This document shows positions 1 to 10,184 of a DNA stretch of 64,000 bases, in pieces (within the stretch, counting starts at the first letter, position 1; each line of letters starts with the position of its first letter). The translations under genes and the position numbers were made by a program. The notes under the pieces are model-generated. The model was not told where the DNA came from, did no database searches, and saw only the letters and a list, made by a program, of their open reading frames with translations. The DNA is from Euphorbia lathyris (taxonomy: Eukaryota > Streptophyta > Magnoliopsida > Malpighiales > Euphorbiaceae), in the NCBI RefSeq assembly GCF_963576675.1, contig NC_088916.1:85763501-85827500 (forward strand), given 5' to 3'.

Positions 1-232
1 ATGACAGGTTTTTTACCATCTTACAATTGTTTATTCCAAATGTCTTGAGGTGTTTGTTGAATTGTAAACCATCACTAGTGGTAGTATTGTATCATTTAAT
101 TTGAATATCATCATAGTGTACTAAGTTTTATTTTTAATGAATTGTAAATAGTAAATGTTATCTTTAATGAGTAATCCTTTTCATCAAATCTTAAAATAGA
201 ATTCGGCAAGCATTCTTTGATAAATTAGCTGA
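1..232. other. AT-rich sequence, no gene seen
   Basis: I see no supported coding region, RNA gene or repeat boundary here. The stretch is AT-rich with frequent stops in all frames. Confidence 0.5.
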
Positions 233-361
233 TTATATTTGAGAATGGGTGCAGGAAAAGTAATGGTGAAAAACAGAAGTCAACATCTTCCAAAGTAAAA
301 AAAGGATATTGTAGCACTGATTGCAAAACGTGGCCGGCGAAAACAATAACTATTGGTTGCA
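233..361 (+). pseudogene. Exon-like fragment, paralogous to 38030-38200
   Basis: A short open stretch rich in Lys, Cys and Thr ends at a candidate donor (AAG followed by TAAGT). It reads a run like KKGYCSTDCKTWPAK. The stretch shares a clear block with about 38095-38160, namely the segment around 'agcactgattgca' followed by 'tggc(c/t)ggcgaa', and both are followed by a related 'gttgaggttt' segment. The two loci are therefore diverged copies of one plant sequence. The protein family is not recognised; the Cys/Lys spacing loosely recalls CXC-type modules, but that is weak. The surrounding frame has no convincing start. Confidence 0.35.
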
Positions 362-1026
362 AGTAAGTTGAGGTTTAGAATTACTAATTTCTTGTTTATG
401 TTAACCATTAATTTTTGTTTGGCAACACTTGGTTTTATTGATTGGCTCATTGTATTTTTTGATCGGTTTAGAGGCCTAAATTTATATAAACACCTGCATT
501 TTTATATTTATACATTTGAGCATATATAAAATTTATTATATGTTTTCTTATTTTGTTTTGGTTCCCTTTCTTTATCTAATATAATATCTTTTGGCCTCCT
601 GAAATTGGTTTTTGTGGTCCTTATTGAACTTTGCTGAAATCCACTCTTAGAGGCTTAATAATAATTAAGCAAGATAATGGGACATTCTTAATATTCCGGA
701 TGCCAATTGGTTTTTCTGGCGAATTTTAAAGGATCCATAATATATTCAATCTTGTCGTTTCATACTTTAAAAAAAAACAAACTAACAAGTAATTAAGAAA
801 ACGAAGGTGTATTATATACTAGGATTCCTTTTTCAAGCCTAATAATCCCTTTTTCGAGGTCAATCCCTTTTTCCAGTGTCATCTTGGGACCTTCTTATGT
901 ATATAGGGGATTCATTTTGAGGAGACCTTAAACTGATTATTTAATGTTCTCAATACTTCCCTTGTTTTTTCTTACAGTACACTCCAATGGCCTTGCAGGA
1001 TGTGCTCATAATTCGTCACAATGGTC
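362..1026. other. Intergenic or intronic AT-rich sequence
   Basis: No coding region is supported. It may be intronic to the flanking exon-like fragments. A pyrimidine-rich tract ending in 'cttacag' near 977 could be an old splice acceptor. Confidence 0.4.
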
Positions 1027-1236
1027 TGTTAGGTGTACGTTTGCAATGGATGGAGAGAATCTGCATGGGGAAACAAATTGGAGGAAGGAGACCATTGTGC
1101 AACTTCAATTGCCAATTTACACCGCAGATGTCCAAATTGTGCTTATGAACTCTGTCTCACTTATTGTCAGCAAATTCCTAAAAGAAGCTTGCAAAGTCAT
1201 GCTGCAATGGAGTTCGAAAATCCTGAGGATCTAAGT
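1027..1236 (+). pseudogene. JMJ25-like demethylase zinc-finger fragment
   Basis: The frame contains a Cys-rich block reading CATSIANLHRRCPNCAYELC followed by LTYCQQI. This spacing closely resembles the RING-like zinc finger found upstream of the JmjC domain in plant JMJ25/IBM1-type histone H3K9 demethylases, where a pattern of this kind (CATSI-DLHRSCP-C-YELCL-CC) is conserved. The residues before it are disordered relative to the family: the expected first Cys pair is incomplete, and the second of the two adjacent Cys is Tyr-Cys here. No JmjC domain follows. The open frame runs on to 1398 without recognisable similarity. I read this as a short relic or captured fragment; the fragment itself is fairly clear, its origin is inference. 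Confidence 0.55.
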
Positions 1237-1548
1237 AAGCCATCCAATTTCATATGGAATGCCAATTATGAAGCCGAATGCCAAGCATCCAAAATCTGGT
1301 CGTACGACTGTTTCCACTCAGTCGCAACATCCTCATCAAGAAGGTTCATCGCCTGCAATGCACCTTCTCCCGAGTTAGCGAAACGGCTAACCCACTAGCA
1401 AAAGAAAAACCCCAAAATGAATAAATATCATTTCATTTAGTATAATTTGATAATTGTAAATCAGTTGATTAAAACTTAAATCACTTGCCACTTCGTTGTT
1501 CGAGCGAGTATGAATGGTCGGTCCGGGTGCAGGCATCTCCGACAGTAG

Positions 1549-1899
1549 CTAAGGGTGTGAATGCAGGTAGTACCACGACATGTACTGCTCGTCACAGTCC
1601 GAAGGAGTCTGTGCTAGAGTGAACCGAGACAATACAAGCATACCCGCCTCAGGAAACGAGGTCCAAAGATCCTCTGCCATATCGGCGGGCACTTCTACCC
1701 GATACTTCAAGCTAGACCAAGGACGTACGGACTTCAACGGCCTCAAGATCGGTCTGGGTATGGTCTGCACGTAACCGAGCTGGTGAAGGCATCTCCTCAG
1801 CATGTACGGCTCGATCACATCCCTGTAACGTATCCATCCGGCGTATGTCATCCTAGGGGTATCCGTAATGGCATCAGGACCATACGGCATCCACATCAC
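1549..1899 (-). pseudogene. Plant mobile domain (MAIN-like) gene, 3' exon
   Basis: This is the last recognisable exon of a minus-strand plant mobile domain protein (PF10536; often annotated serine/threonine-protein phosphatase 7 long form homolog or MAIN-like). It starts at an acceptor (ATTAG) and joins in frame to the exon ending at 1980, across an 80-bp intron at 1900-1979. Family signatures seen are WMPYG at the exon start, LGYVQTIPRP in the middle and EQYMSWYYLHSHP at the end. A TAG stops the frame at 1549. Coding-like sequence seems to continue beyond it to about 1500, so the stop may be a nonsense mutation rather than the true terminus. Mobile-domain proteins occur both as host silencing factors and inside Mutator-type transposons; this copy cannot be assigned to either. 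Confidence 0.8.
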
Positions 1900-1979
1900 C
1901 TAATGACGTATACAACAACATTAACATACAAATAGTACAAGTAATGAATTTGGTTTATTTAATTAAATGGAAATTGTAC

Positions 1980-2306
1980 CTCATCAGCAGTCAATCTATC
2001 AAGCCCGGCGCGATATGATCTCAGCCTATCATCACTCTTCTCCAACACTATAGATGGCCACATGCAAGCCCTCGGAAGCTCCGGATCCAATGTAACTCCC
2101 TCCCGCTGAGGCCTAAAGTACGGGAAGTACTCATAAATCCATGCCTGAAGTAGTGTCAGCTGACAACCCGTGATCTGCCCGCAGTCTCCTCTGCTAGCAA
2201 TACCTAGATGACGGTATAGATATGCTAGTGCAGCTGAGCCCCACGAGAGTCCAATGGCTCCAGCTACCGAGTCATGTACCTCCAACAGACAGGAAAGTCA
2301 AATGCG
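1980..2306 (-). pseudogene. Plant mobile domain gene, middle exon right of Athila junction
   Basis: This is the continuation of the mobile-domain exon interrupted by the Athila element. Reading from the junction at 2306 down to the donor at 1980 (GAG|GTAC) gives the C-terminal half of the domain, including LSWGSAALAYLYRHLG, QLTLLQAWIYEYFP and LDRLTADE, all typical family blocks. Near the junction there is an in-frame TGA, read from the minus strand at 2300-2298, so this exon is broken independently of the insertion. It was directly continuous with 11848-12479 before the insertion, which duplicated the five bases GTCAC. Confidence 0.8.
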
Positions 2307-2311
2307 GTCAC
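2307..2311. repeat. Target-site duplication (left), GTCAC
   Basis: The five bases immediately before the Athila 5' LTR match 11848-11852 exactly. Five-base duplications are standard for Ty3/gypsy integration, and both copies lie inside the same disrupted exon. Confidence 0.9.
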
Positions 2312-2689
2312 TGATAGGGGTCAAAAACCCCTATCTTTGGGTACGATTTTAGGACGGGTTTTAGAGTTATTTGGTTAATAAGCGAGCAATTCTCGCATTT
2401 AAATGCTTTTGTGTGAGTTAGTTAGGAATTGGAAACGTTCTATTTACTTTTCGTCGTTTAGGCTCGTTTTATGATCAATTTAGGCAAATACGGCCGAAAT
2501 AGCATGCATAGTAGAATTCCGTTATCTTTTGAAGCTAATTGGTCCGTCAAAATTCGCACCAAACGAAGCGTTTGCTCAAAATAGGCGATTGACGGATCAA
2601 TTTGGCTTCTGGAGTTTTTATGCGTGTGCAGGTGTAAGTTCGGACGAAAAAGGGCATAGAAGTCACTCGGCATGAATCGAGCACGCTCT

Positions 2690-2885
2690 GCGAGCAGGGC
2701 CCCACGGGCCATTTCTGCTCGGCGAGCAGGCCGCCAGAGGCCTGCTCGGCGAGCAGGCCACCAGGCGCCTGCTCGGCGAGCAAGGGGCTGCTCGGCGCGA
2801 GCAGCCCTGCTCGGCGAGCAGGGGGCTGCTCGGCGCGAGCAGCCCTGCTCGCCAAGCAGCCTTCCCTGCTCGGCGAGCAGCCCTG
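2690..2885. repeat. Palindrome array in 5' LTR (CTGCTCGGCGAGCAG units)
   Basis: About 200 bp consist almost entirely of short GC-rich inverted repeats built on CTGCTCG(G/C)CGAGCAG, separated by short linkers. It is followed at 2888-2912 by a separate perfect hairpin with 10-base arms (GGAATTGGTC / GACCAATTCC) and a loop of five A. The array lies in the presumed U3 region, about 110 bp upstream of the TATA box. The long open frames across it are a by-product of its composition. Confidence 0.85.
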
Positions 2886-2997
2886 CAGGAATTGGTCAAA
2901 AAGACCAATTCCGCCCCCACGAAGCCACGTTCGGCCCCACGTCTTCCTACACCAACAAGGACACGAAAATAGGTCAAAACGAGGCCCGAGACGCGTC

Positions 2998-3005
2998 TAT
3001 AAATA
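2998..3005 (+). promoter_or_regulatory. TATA box of Athila 5' LTR
   Basis: TATAAATA lies in the middle of the LTR, downstream of the palindrome array, and is conserved in the 3' LTR at 10882. This is the likely core promoter of the element; the start site is not determinable by eye. Confidence 0.6.
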
Positions 3006-3970
3006 GGATTTTTCCATTGTAAATTAGATATCTTTTTCCTTTGTAATTTTCTTAGCCTTTCACCTTGAGAAATCCTCTCCACCTCCTCCATATCCTTCAA
3101 ACCTCCATTGAAGACACCTCCGAAGCTCCATTCACCGAGGATTGCTCAAGCTTCATCCTTAAATCCTAGAAAGACGCCTGCATTGGTAGACAGGTTCCCT
3201 GAAAGGGATTTTTCTTCTTTTACATTCTCTCTAGCCTCTGATACATGCTATGAATTCTAGGTTTATTGTAACTTCGTGACAATGTTTCCATCCTTGATAT
3301 ATATTATAGTTCTTGTTTATTCAATTGTTTTGATGTTTTAATCTTTGTCTTACGCTTTGTCTGATTGGTTTAACTCATTCGATAATCCCAAAATTAGGTT
3401 GGTACATATTGCGAACTGAATCTGACCTAGTCAGTGCCTATAGGATTGACGACCCTATAGAAGATTAAGCCCAAATTACTGAGCCTTAGAGCTAGTTTCG
3501 GCCTTACAAGGGAATCACGAACTAGGGACTTTAGGAGGATAGGTCGGGTTAATCGCCTTGGACACAAGTGACTTAGGTTTCAATTCAATTGTTTAAACAT
3601 TTTATTTTCATTATCATCGTATCCCTTCATGTTCCTTCGGTTAATTGCATTGGTAAAAGATCACTTAGGAGTAGTTTAACTTAATTAGGGGTAGAGTAAC
3701 TCAATTAGGCGTAGAATAACTTAGTTAGAATCAGATAACTTAGCTAGGAATAGCGTAATTCAACCTAGGAGTAGATTAATTTAAACAAACCAACTCAAAA
3801 CCCCCTAAGCCTAGATAACATCCGAGATCGAGTAGCTCGGTACTTGCAGAAATAAATCCCGTGGACGATAACCTGGACTTAAACTAGAAATTTATTACTT
3901 GATAACGACGGGGTACACTTATCCCTTAGTGAGTTCTCATCTCGAGTTAGGTGAGGGTGCATCAAGTTTT

Positions 3971-3988
3971 TGGCGCCGTTGCCGGGGA
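3971..3988 (+). promoter_or_regulatory. Primer-binding site, tRNA-Asp type
   Basis: TGGCGCCGTTGCCGGGGA lies six bases after the 5' LTR end. This sequence is the usual primer site of Athila-lineage elements and is complementary to the 3' end of tRNA-Asp. Confidence 0.8.
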
Positions 3989-4181
3989 TTTATTTCTTCT
4001 GCAATATCGAACCAAAGGTCGACTTGTTAGTTTAGGCATTCCTTGTGAATATATCCTTTGTTAATATCATATATACTTGTTTATATCATACTTACTTATA
4101 TTCGACTATAACTTATACTTGTATACCTAAATACTTGTTGATCATATTATTTGTACTTATAAAATCGTTCTTCCAGCAACT

Positions 4182-4757
4182 ATGGATAACAGAGCGTCAA
4201 ATCCGTCTATGAACGATCTTAACACAAAAATGGATTTCCTTGTGGCTTCATACATCCATAATAACCAACCAAGGACACCATTTTGCGAGAGATGCAGCCA
4301 GAATCACCCCGGTAGGGTATGCCACATCAACTATTACATACCTAGAGGTGAGAATGTAAGTTATTTGGGTAATCATCAAAGGTATAATTCTGAACCCTCA
4401 TTTTACAACTACTACGATCAGGAGCATACGCGATATCCACAGGCACCCTACATGGCACCCGTGGATACCCTTCCATGTCCCCATTCTAACTCTGATTTTT
4501 ATGGCAAGCAAACAGAGTACTCAGGAGGAATAATGACCCTCTTAAGAGAGATATCCGTCCGATTGGCAGCCAATGAGGAGGGATGCAGGACCCTGAGTAA
4601 TCAGCTTGCCATGATCAGACAAGAAGAAAGGGAATACCAAGAGGCGTTCCTCTTACAAGGAGAGGCAATTCACGCCATCGCCCCTAAGGAGCGGCAAGGA
4701 AGTGGACACACTCGTGGCACCTCCATCGCAAACGTACCCGTCACCTCAGGTAAGTAG
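4182..4757 (+). pseudogene. Athila gag remnant
   Basis: A 191-codon frame begins about 220 bp after the primer site. It has a Cys/His cluster, FCERCSQNHPGRVCH, resembling the C-terminal nucleocapsid-like region of Athila gag, then a Tyr/Pro-rich stretch and a charged helical segment. The large Retrotrans_gag core that normally precedes this zinc cluster is absent, and there is no room for it between the LTR and this frame, so an internal deletion is likely. The frame ends at 4757, whereas the protease frame continues one register away, so gag and pol are out of frame. Confidence 0.7.
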
Positions 4758-5664
4758 GGAACCGGAAGTGGTAAGCAACCCCGGTCCCGCATCTGAAACT
4801 CCAGCTCCTGAAGTGGCTGTAGAAAAAGTAGTTAGGCCTTATACACCAAAACTGCCATTCCCTCAGAAGCAGAAAAAGGCCAACCTAAATAAGAAATTTG
4901 CTCGGTTCTCGGAAATCCTTAGTAAATTAGAAATAAACATTCCATTAATGGAAGCAGTAGAGGAGATGCCGAACTATGCAAAATTTCTTAAAGACATGTT
5001 GTCGAAAAAGAACAAGTTTGGGGAAAATGAGATAGTGGCTTTAACAGAACAATGCTCGGCCATAATCACCCATAAATTACCCCCCAAGCTTAAAGATCAG
5101 GGGAGCTTTACCATCCCGTGTAGGATAGGCAACATGCACATAGATAGGGCATTATGCGACTTAGGAGCAAGTATTAATCTCATGCCTTTATCAATTTTCA
5201 GGAAATTGGGACTCGGAGAGCCTAAACCGACAAACATGACACTGCAGCTGGCGGACAGGTCGATCGCACGGCCTAGAGGCATAGTTGAAGATGTATTGGT
5301 GAAGGTGGACAAACTGATCTTCCCGGTCGACTTTGTGGTCCTCGACATGGAAGAAGATGACTCCATCCCCATTCTTCTTGGGAGACCGTTTCTTGCAACC
5401 GGTAGGACACTGATAGACGTCCATGGAGGTAAATTGGTCCTAAGGGTGCAAGACGAAGAGGTAACATTTAACGTTTATGAGTCTATGAAATTTCCTCAAG
5501 AACGCTCCAAAAGTTGTAACTTTGTGGATGCACTAATAGATGAATGTATTGAGGAAGTTGACCTTAACATAAGAAATGCCTCTTTAGAACTCGGTCTAGG
5601 TGGTGAGGAATGTGAAAACTCGAATGAACCATTTGAAGATCTCCCACCTGAAAAATGTTATTGA
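4758..5664 (+). pseudogene. Athila pol, aspartic protease segment
   Basis: The frame (open from 4702) encodes a Pro-rich linker and then the Athila-type retropepsin region. It contains LPPKLKDQGSFTIPC, the catalytic-type CDLGASINLMPLSIF (Asp in DLGAS), LQLADRS, RGIVEDVLVKVDK and ILLGRPFLATG. These blocks are the standard order for this lineage. The reading frame stops at a TGA at 5662-5664 and resumes in the same register, so the break is a nonsense codon within what should be one polyprotein. Confidence 0.85.
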
Positions 5665-8358
5665 GTTAAGGGTAGAAAAGAGGACCTTGATCGTGAGATC
5701 AAACCTAAGCCTAAAACCTCGTTAGAGGAACCTCCAAAATTGGAGCTTAAACCCTTACCTAACAACCTGAAATATGTTTTTCTTCAACCTCCCACAGATT
5801 TACCCGTTATTATTTCTTCTTTGTTGACAGTTGAACAGGAAGAAAAATTGGTGGAGGTGCTGATGGAACATAAAAGGGCCTTTGGATGGTCAATCCACGA
5901 CATCAAAGGCATCGACCCCAAAATCTGCACGCATAGGATTTTCCTTGAGGAAGAGATCAAGCCATCTGCCCAACCTCAACGACGGCTCAACCCTAACATG
6001 AAAGAGGTGGTAAAAGTCGAGGTCATAAAACTCCTCGACGTAGGTATCATCTTTCCGATTTCTGATAGCCAATGGGTAAGCCCGGTTCAATGCGTGCCCA
6101 CAAAAGGGGGAACAACGGTAATGGAAAATGAAAAAGGGGAGTTGATCCCAACTAGAAAGGTTACGGGTTGGCGTGTATGCATAGATTATAGGAAATTAAA
6201 CGAGGCCACCCGTAAATACCACTTTCCCTTACCATTTATTGATCAAATGTTGGAACGGTTGGCAGGGCACGAATTTTTCTGTACTTTAGATGGGCTATCC
6301 GGCTATATGCAAATTCCTGTGGACCCTTTGGATCAAGAGAAAACCACATTCACTTGCCCCTATGGGACTTTCGCATATAGGCGGATGCCTTTCGGATTGT
6401 GTAATGCTCCTGCCACGTTCCAACGTTGTATGATGGCTATGTTTTCTGACATGGTCGAGGAGTTCCTAGAAATTTTCATGGATCATTTTAATGTTGTAGG
6501 ACCTACTTTCGACCAATGTCTTGAAAACTTAGACCGAGTCTTAGAACGTTGTGAAGATAAGAACTTGGCACTTAATTGGGAAAATTGCCAGTTCATGGTC
6601 CAAAATTGTATAGTTTTGGGACACAAGGTGTCGGGAAAAGGGATCGAGGTCGATCCGGCAAAAATTGAGGTAATTGAAAAACTACCACCTCCTACCAATG
6701 TGAAATTGGTCAGGAGCTTTTTAGGACATGCGGGGTTTTATAGACGGTTCATAAAAGACTTTTCAAAAATTACTAAACCCCTCACTCAATTATTATTAAA
6801 AGATGCTAATTTTAATTTCAATGAAGAATGTATGCTTGCATTTAAATTACTGAAAAAGAAATTAATTGAAGCACCCATTATGGTGAGTCCGGATTGGTCC
6901 CTTCCCTTTGAGTTAATGTGCGATGCCAGTGATCTGGCTGTAGGAGCCTGTCTTAGGCAGAGGGTAGATAAACTTTTTCGCCCAATCTTCTATGCTAGCA
7001 AAACCTTAAATGATGCACAGCAGAATTATTCAATAACTGAAAAGGAATTGCTAGCCGTAGTGTTTGCCTTTGACAAATTTAGATCTTATTTGGTGCTGTC
7101 TAAGGTAATTGTTTTTACTGACCATGCAGCCTTGAGATATCTGATGACCAAGCAGGATGCAAAACCTAGGCTGATCCGTTGGATCTTACTACTCCAAGAA
7201 TTTGACATCGAGATCAGAGACAAGAAAGGGGTGGAAAACGTGATAGCGGACCACCTATCCAGGTTAGAGTCAGATCAACAATCCGTAGAGCACGAGGCAA
7301 TCAAGGAGGTATTCCCGGATGAAACGTTATATTCGGTAAAAACTCTCCCCTGGTTTGCAGACATCGCGAACTACAAAGTCGGTAACATTCTTCCTCTTGA
7401 TTTAGATGCAAACAAAAGACGTAAGTTTTTGTTTGAAAGCAAACAATATTTTTGGGAAGAACCTTATTTATTTCGATTCTGCACCGATGGCATGATTAGG
7501 AGATGTATACCTGAGGAGGAGGTAGAATCAGTGATTAATATGTGCCACTCTAGGGAACCAGGCGGCCACTTTGGGCCAGATAGGACAGTAGCAAAAATCC
7601 TCCAAAGTGGGCTTTGGTGGCCACAAATGCATAGTGATGTCAATAGTTATATTAAATATTGTGATGCATGTCAGAGAGTAGGGAATATTTCTAGGAGGAA
7701 TGAGATGCTTCAACAAGGCATACTCGTCTGTGAGCTATTTGATGTTTGGGGCATAGACTTTATGGGACCTTTCCCTATGTCACACACCAACCAATACATT
7801 CTTGTCGCGGTTGATTATGTCTCTAAATGGGTAGAGGCCGAAGCCTTACCCATAAACGATGCTCGAGTAGTGATAAAATTCCTGAAAAAGAATATCTTTA
7901 CCAGATTTGGCACCCCCCGGACTATCATTAGTGATGGGGGATCCCATTTCTGCAATAAGCAGTTTGATACGTTGCTCCAAAAGTATGGCGTAGCCCATAG
8001 GGTCGCAACACCTTACCATCCTCAGACAAGTGGTCAGGTAGAAGTGTCAAACAGAGAGCTAAAACGCATTCTTGAGAAAACGGTGGGGAATGCTAGGAAA
8101 TATTGGAGTCTTAAACTGGACGATGCTCTTTGGGCATACCGGACAACATTCAAGACTCCCATAGGAATGTCCCCCTACAGTTTAGTTTTCGGGAAATCTT
8201 GTCACTTGCCTGTTGAATTAGAGCACAAAGCTTATTGGGCGCTGAAATTTCTAAACTTTGACCCTAAACTTTCAGGTGACCTACGGTTAACACAACTGCA
8301 TGAACTAGATGAGCTCCGATATAACTCTTACGAGAATGCCAAATTGTATAAAGAATGA
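5665..8358 (+). pseudogene. Athila pol, RT-RNase H-integrase
   Basis: This long open segment encodes, in order, reverse transcriptase ([46 protein letters not shown]), RNase H ([35 protein letters not shown]) and integrase. The integrase has an HHCC zinc region (PGGHFGPD... CDACQR) and a DDE core, with Asp in GIDFMGPFP, Asp in SDGGSHF and Glu in [12 protein letters not shown]. The RT active site is FMDH where the family has (Y/F)MDD, so one catalytic aspartate is missing. A TGA at 8356-8358 cuts the integrase C-terminus, which continues in the same frame. Confidence 0.93.
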
Positions 8359-8631
8359 ACGAAGAGGGTGCACGATAAAAAAGTACAGCGAAAAACCTTT
8401 CAAAAAGGCGACCAAGTGCTGCTTTACAACTCCCGATTGAGATTCTTCCCTGGCAAGCTCAAGAGTAGATGGTATGGACCATTCTCAGTTCTTGATGCAA
8501 ATCCCTCCGGTATGGTTGAGATTAGGTTGAATGATGGAACCACCCAGAAAGTAAATGGACATCGACTCAAACTTTATCTCGGTAAAGACACATCGGGTGT
8601 CCAAATCCTCCGTCTTCAAGATGATCAGTAA
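8359..8631 (+). pseudogene. Athila integrase C-terminal segment
   Basis: This is the in-frame continuation of pol after the TGA at 8356. It contains the basic integrase C-terminal module with KGDQVLLYNSRLRFFPGKLKSRW and GPFSV, a chromodomain-free end usual for Athila. It ends in a normal stop at 8629. Confidence 0.85.
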
Positions 8632-10184
8632 GTTGTCTTCTCCACCCTAACTCTTTACACTCGTACTTCATGATTTGTGATGCAATGTTGGAACTTATTG
8701 CATGTTTTAGTGTGAGGAGGAGGGGTAGACAAACTTACAAAAATTGTATAAATTTTAAATTTTTGTTGCGTCGTGTCTAGTTTAGTTTAGCGTTTTTTAG
8801 GTTTTGTTTATGTTTTTGCATGTTTAGGACCTAAAACCGTGAACCTCCTTCGAATCTAAACTTCGTTATTGGTCTTTGAGGGCTGAGAACCGAATCTAAA
8901 ATTGCATGACAACTAGTTTAGGCGTAGGACACAACTCTTGTATCTGTAAAAGCATGAGCTACAGTTTGCATTTAGACCCTACTTTTGAAGAAATGCTAAA
9001 ATCATTACTTAGGTAGATAACTTAAGAATTGAAGGCATGTGATATTAAACTTGAGTTTGGGGAAAACTAGTAAACACAAAATTGAAACCCAAAGAATTGT
9101 GAGCTGAATTTGAGCCTAAGAGCGAACATCAAAAATCTCTTTTTCTTGACATTTTTGTGTAAATGCTTTGACTTGTGGAAAATTACAGATTTTGCACCTA
9201 ATACTGTGTTGAACCTACATGTAATGATTTGAGATGATAAACGATGAATCAGCATCATTAGAATTAATCCTTTTCTTTACCTTATTTTTTCTTTTTCATC
9301 CACTCTAGGAAGCCCCTTTGAGCCGACATTTTTGTAGTTTGTAGATTTTTCTTTCGTTCTAACCCGTTTTTGCAAACCACAACTTGGTTCGCTATTTAAC
9401 CTTTATTTTTGCAAAGCTCGAAATTGAGCCTTTGCTTTCTTCTAGCGCTTTAACTTTGTTTATGGCATTTCAGTAGCAAGCCAAAAGGCTAAGAAGTGAA
9501 TGAGCATCACTACCCCAAAAAGAAAAAGAGAAAAACAGAAATAGAAAAAGAAAAGAAAAGAGATGAACAAAAGGGGAAAAACTTCATTCCCCAGTTCCTA
9601 AAAATAAAAAACGTCTCAAGAAAACATCCCAAAAGAAAAAAATAATAATAAGGGATGAATAAAAAGCTCAGTCACTTCGTATTTGCTAAAGCCATTTTAA
9701 CTTTGTTTTTGTAGCGCTAGAACTTTTAACCCTTGTTGTACCTTTAACCCTCTAACCACATTACAACCCCAATTAGAGGCTGTTTTTGATATCATCGGAG
9801 TCATATAGCATAGTAGAGGAACTCGGATGAACGTGCAAAATCAACGTAATCCTAAGCAAGAACATAAGCCGAGAGTAAACATTTTAGCCACCAAAATTGT
9901 GTGAATGAGTGAACTACCTATGGTGAGGTGTTTTACTTAGCGATCCCCTTAAACTCGTTTAATTGAACATGTGTCCATTTGCTTAAAACTATGACCCATG
10001 ATAATTGAAATGCGGTTTTTGGATATCGTGTCTCTACTTTGTATTTCCGAATGCATGTAATTACAGATGCTCGAAGTTGTGTCAAGCACCTAGTCAAACC
10101 TGGAGGTTTTCTAGCTTGCTTGTGATGGCGGGTTTAGTTTTTAGTTTACTTGGGGACAAGTAAAGTTTTAAGTGCGAGGAGGTT
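8632..10184 (+). other. Athila 3' internal non-coding region and polypurine tract
   Basis: About 1.5 kb lies between the end of pol and the 3' LTR. Athila elements can carry an env-like frame here, but none is visible; no open frame is supported. An A-rich, GA-rich stretch lies at about 9510-9660. The purine-rich AGTGCGAGGAGG at 10171-10182 immediately precedes the 3' LTR and is the likely plus-strand primer. Confidence 0.7.

Larger units (their letters stand above)
2312..3964 (+). repeat. Athila 5' LTR
   Basis: The 1,653-bp repeat begins TGATAGGGG and ends GCATCA, and matches 10185-11847 nearly throughout. The main differences are a roughly 14-bp indel before the palindrome array and several changes inside the array itself. 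A TATA box lies at 2998. Confidence 0.93.

Noticed and set aside
2547..3100. Open frames across the Athila 5' LTR array (and 10420-10984 in the 3' LTR)
   Set aside because: These are artefacts of the palindromic CTGCTCG/CGAGCAG units: Ala/Arg/Ser-rich translations repeating the array, present in both LTRs and on both strands.
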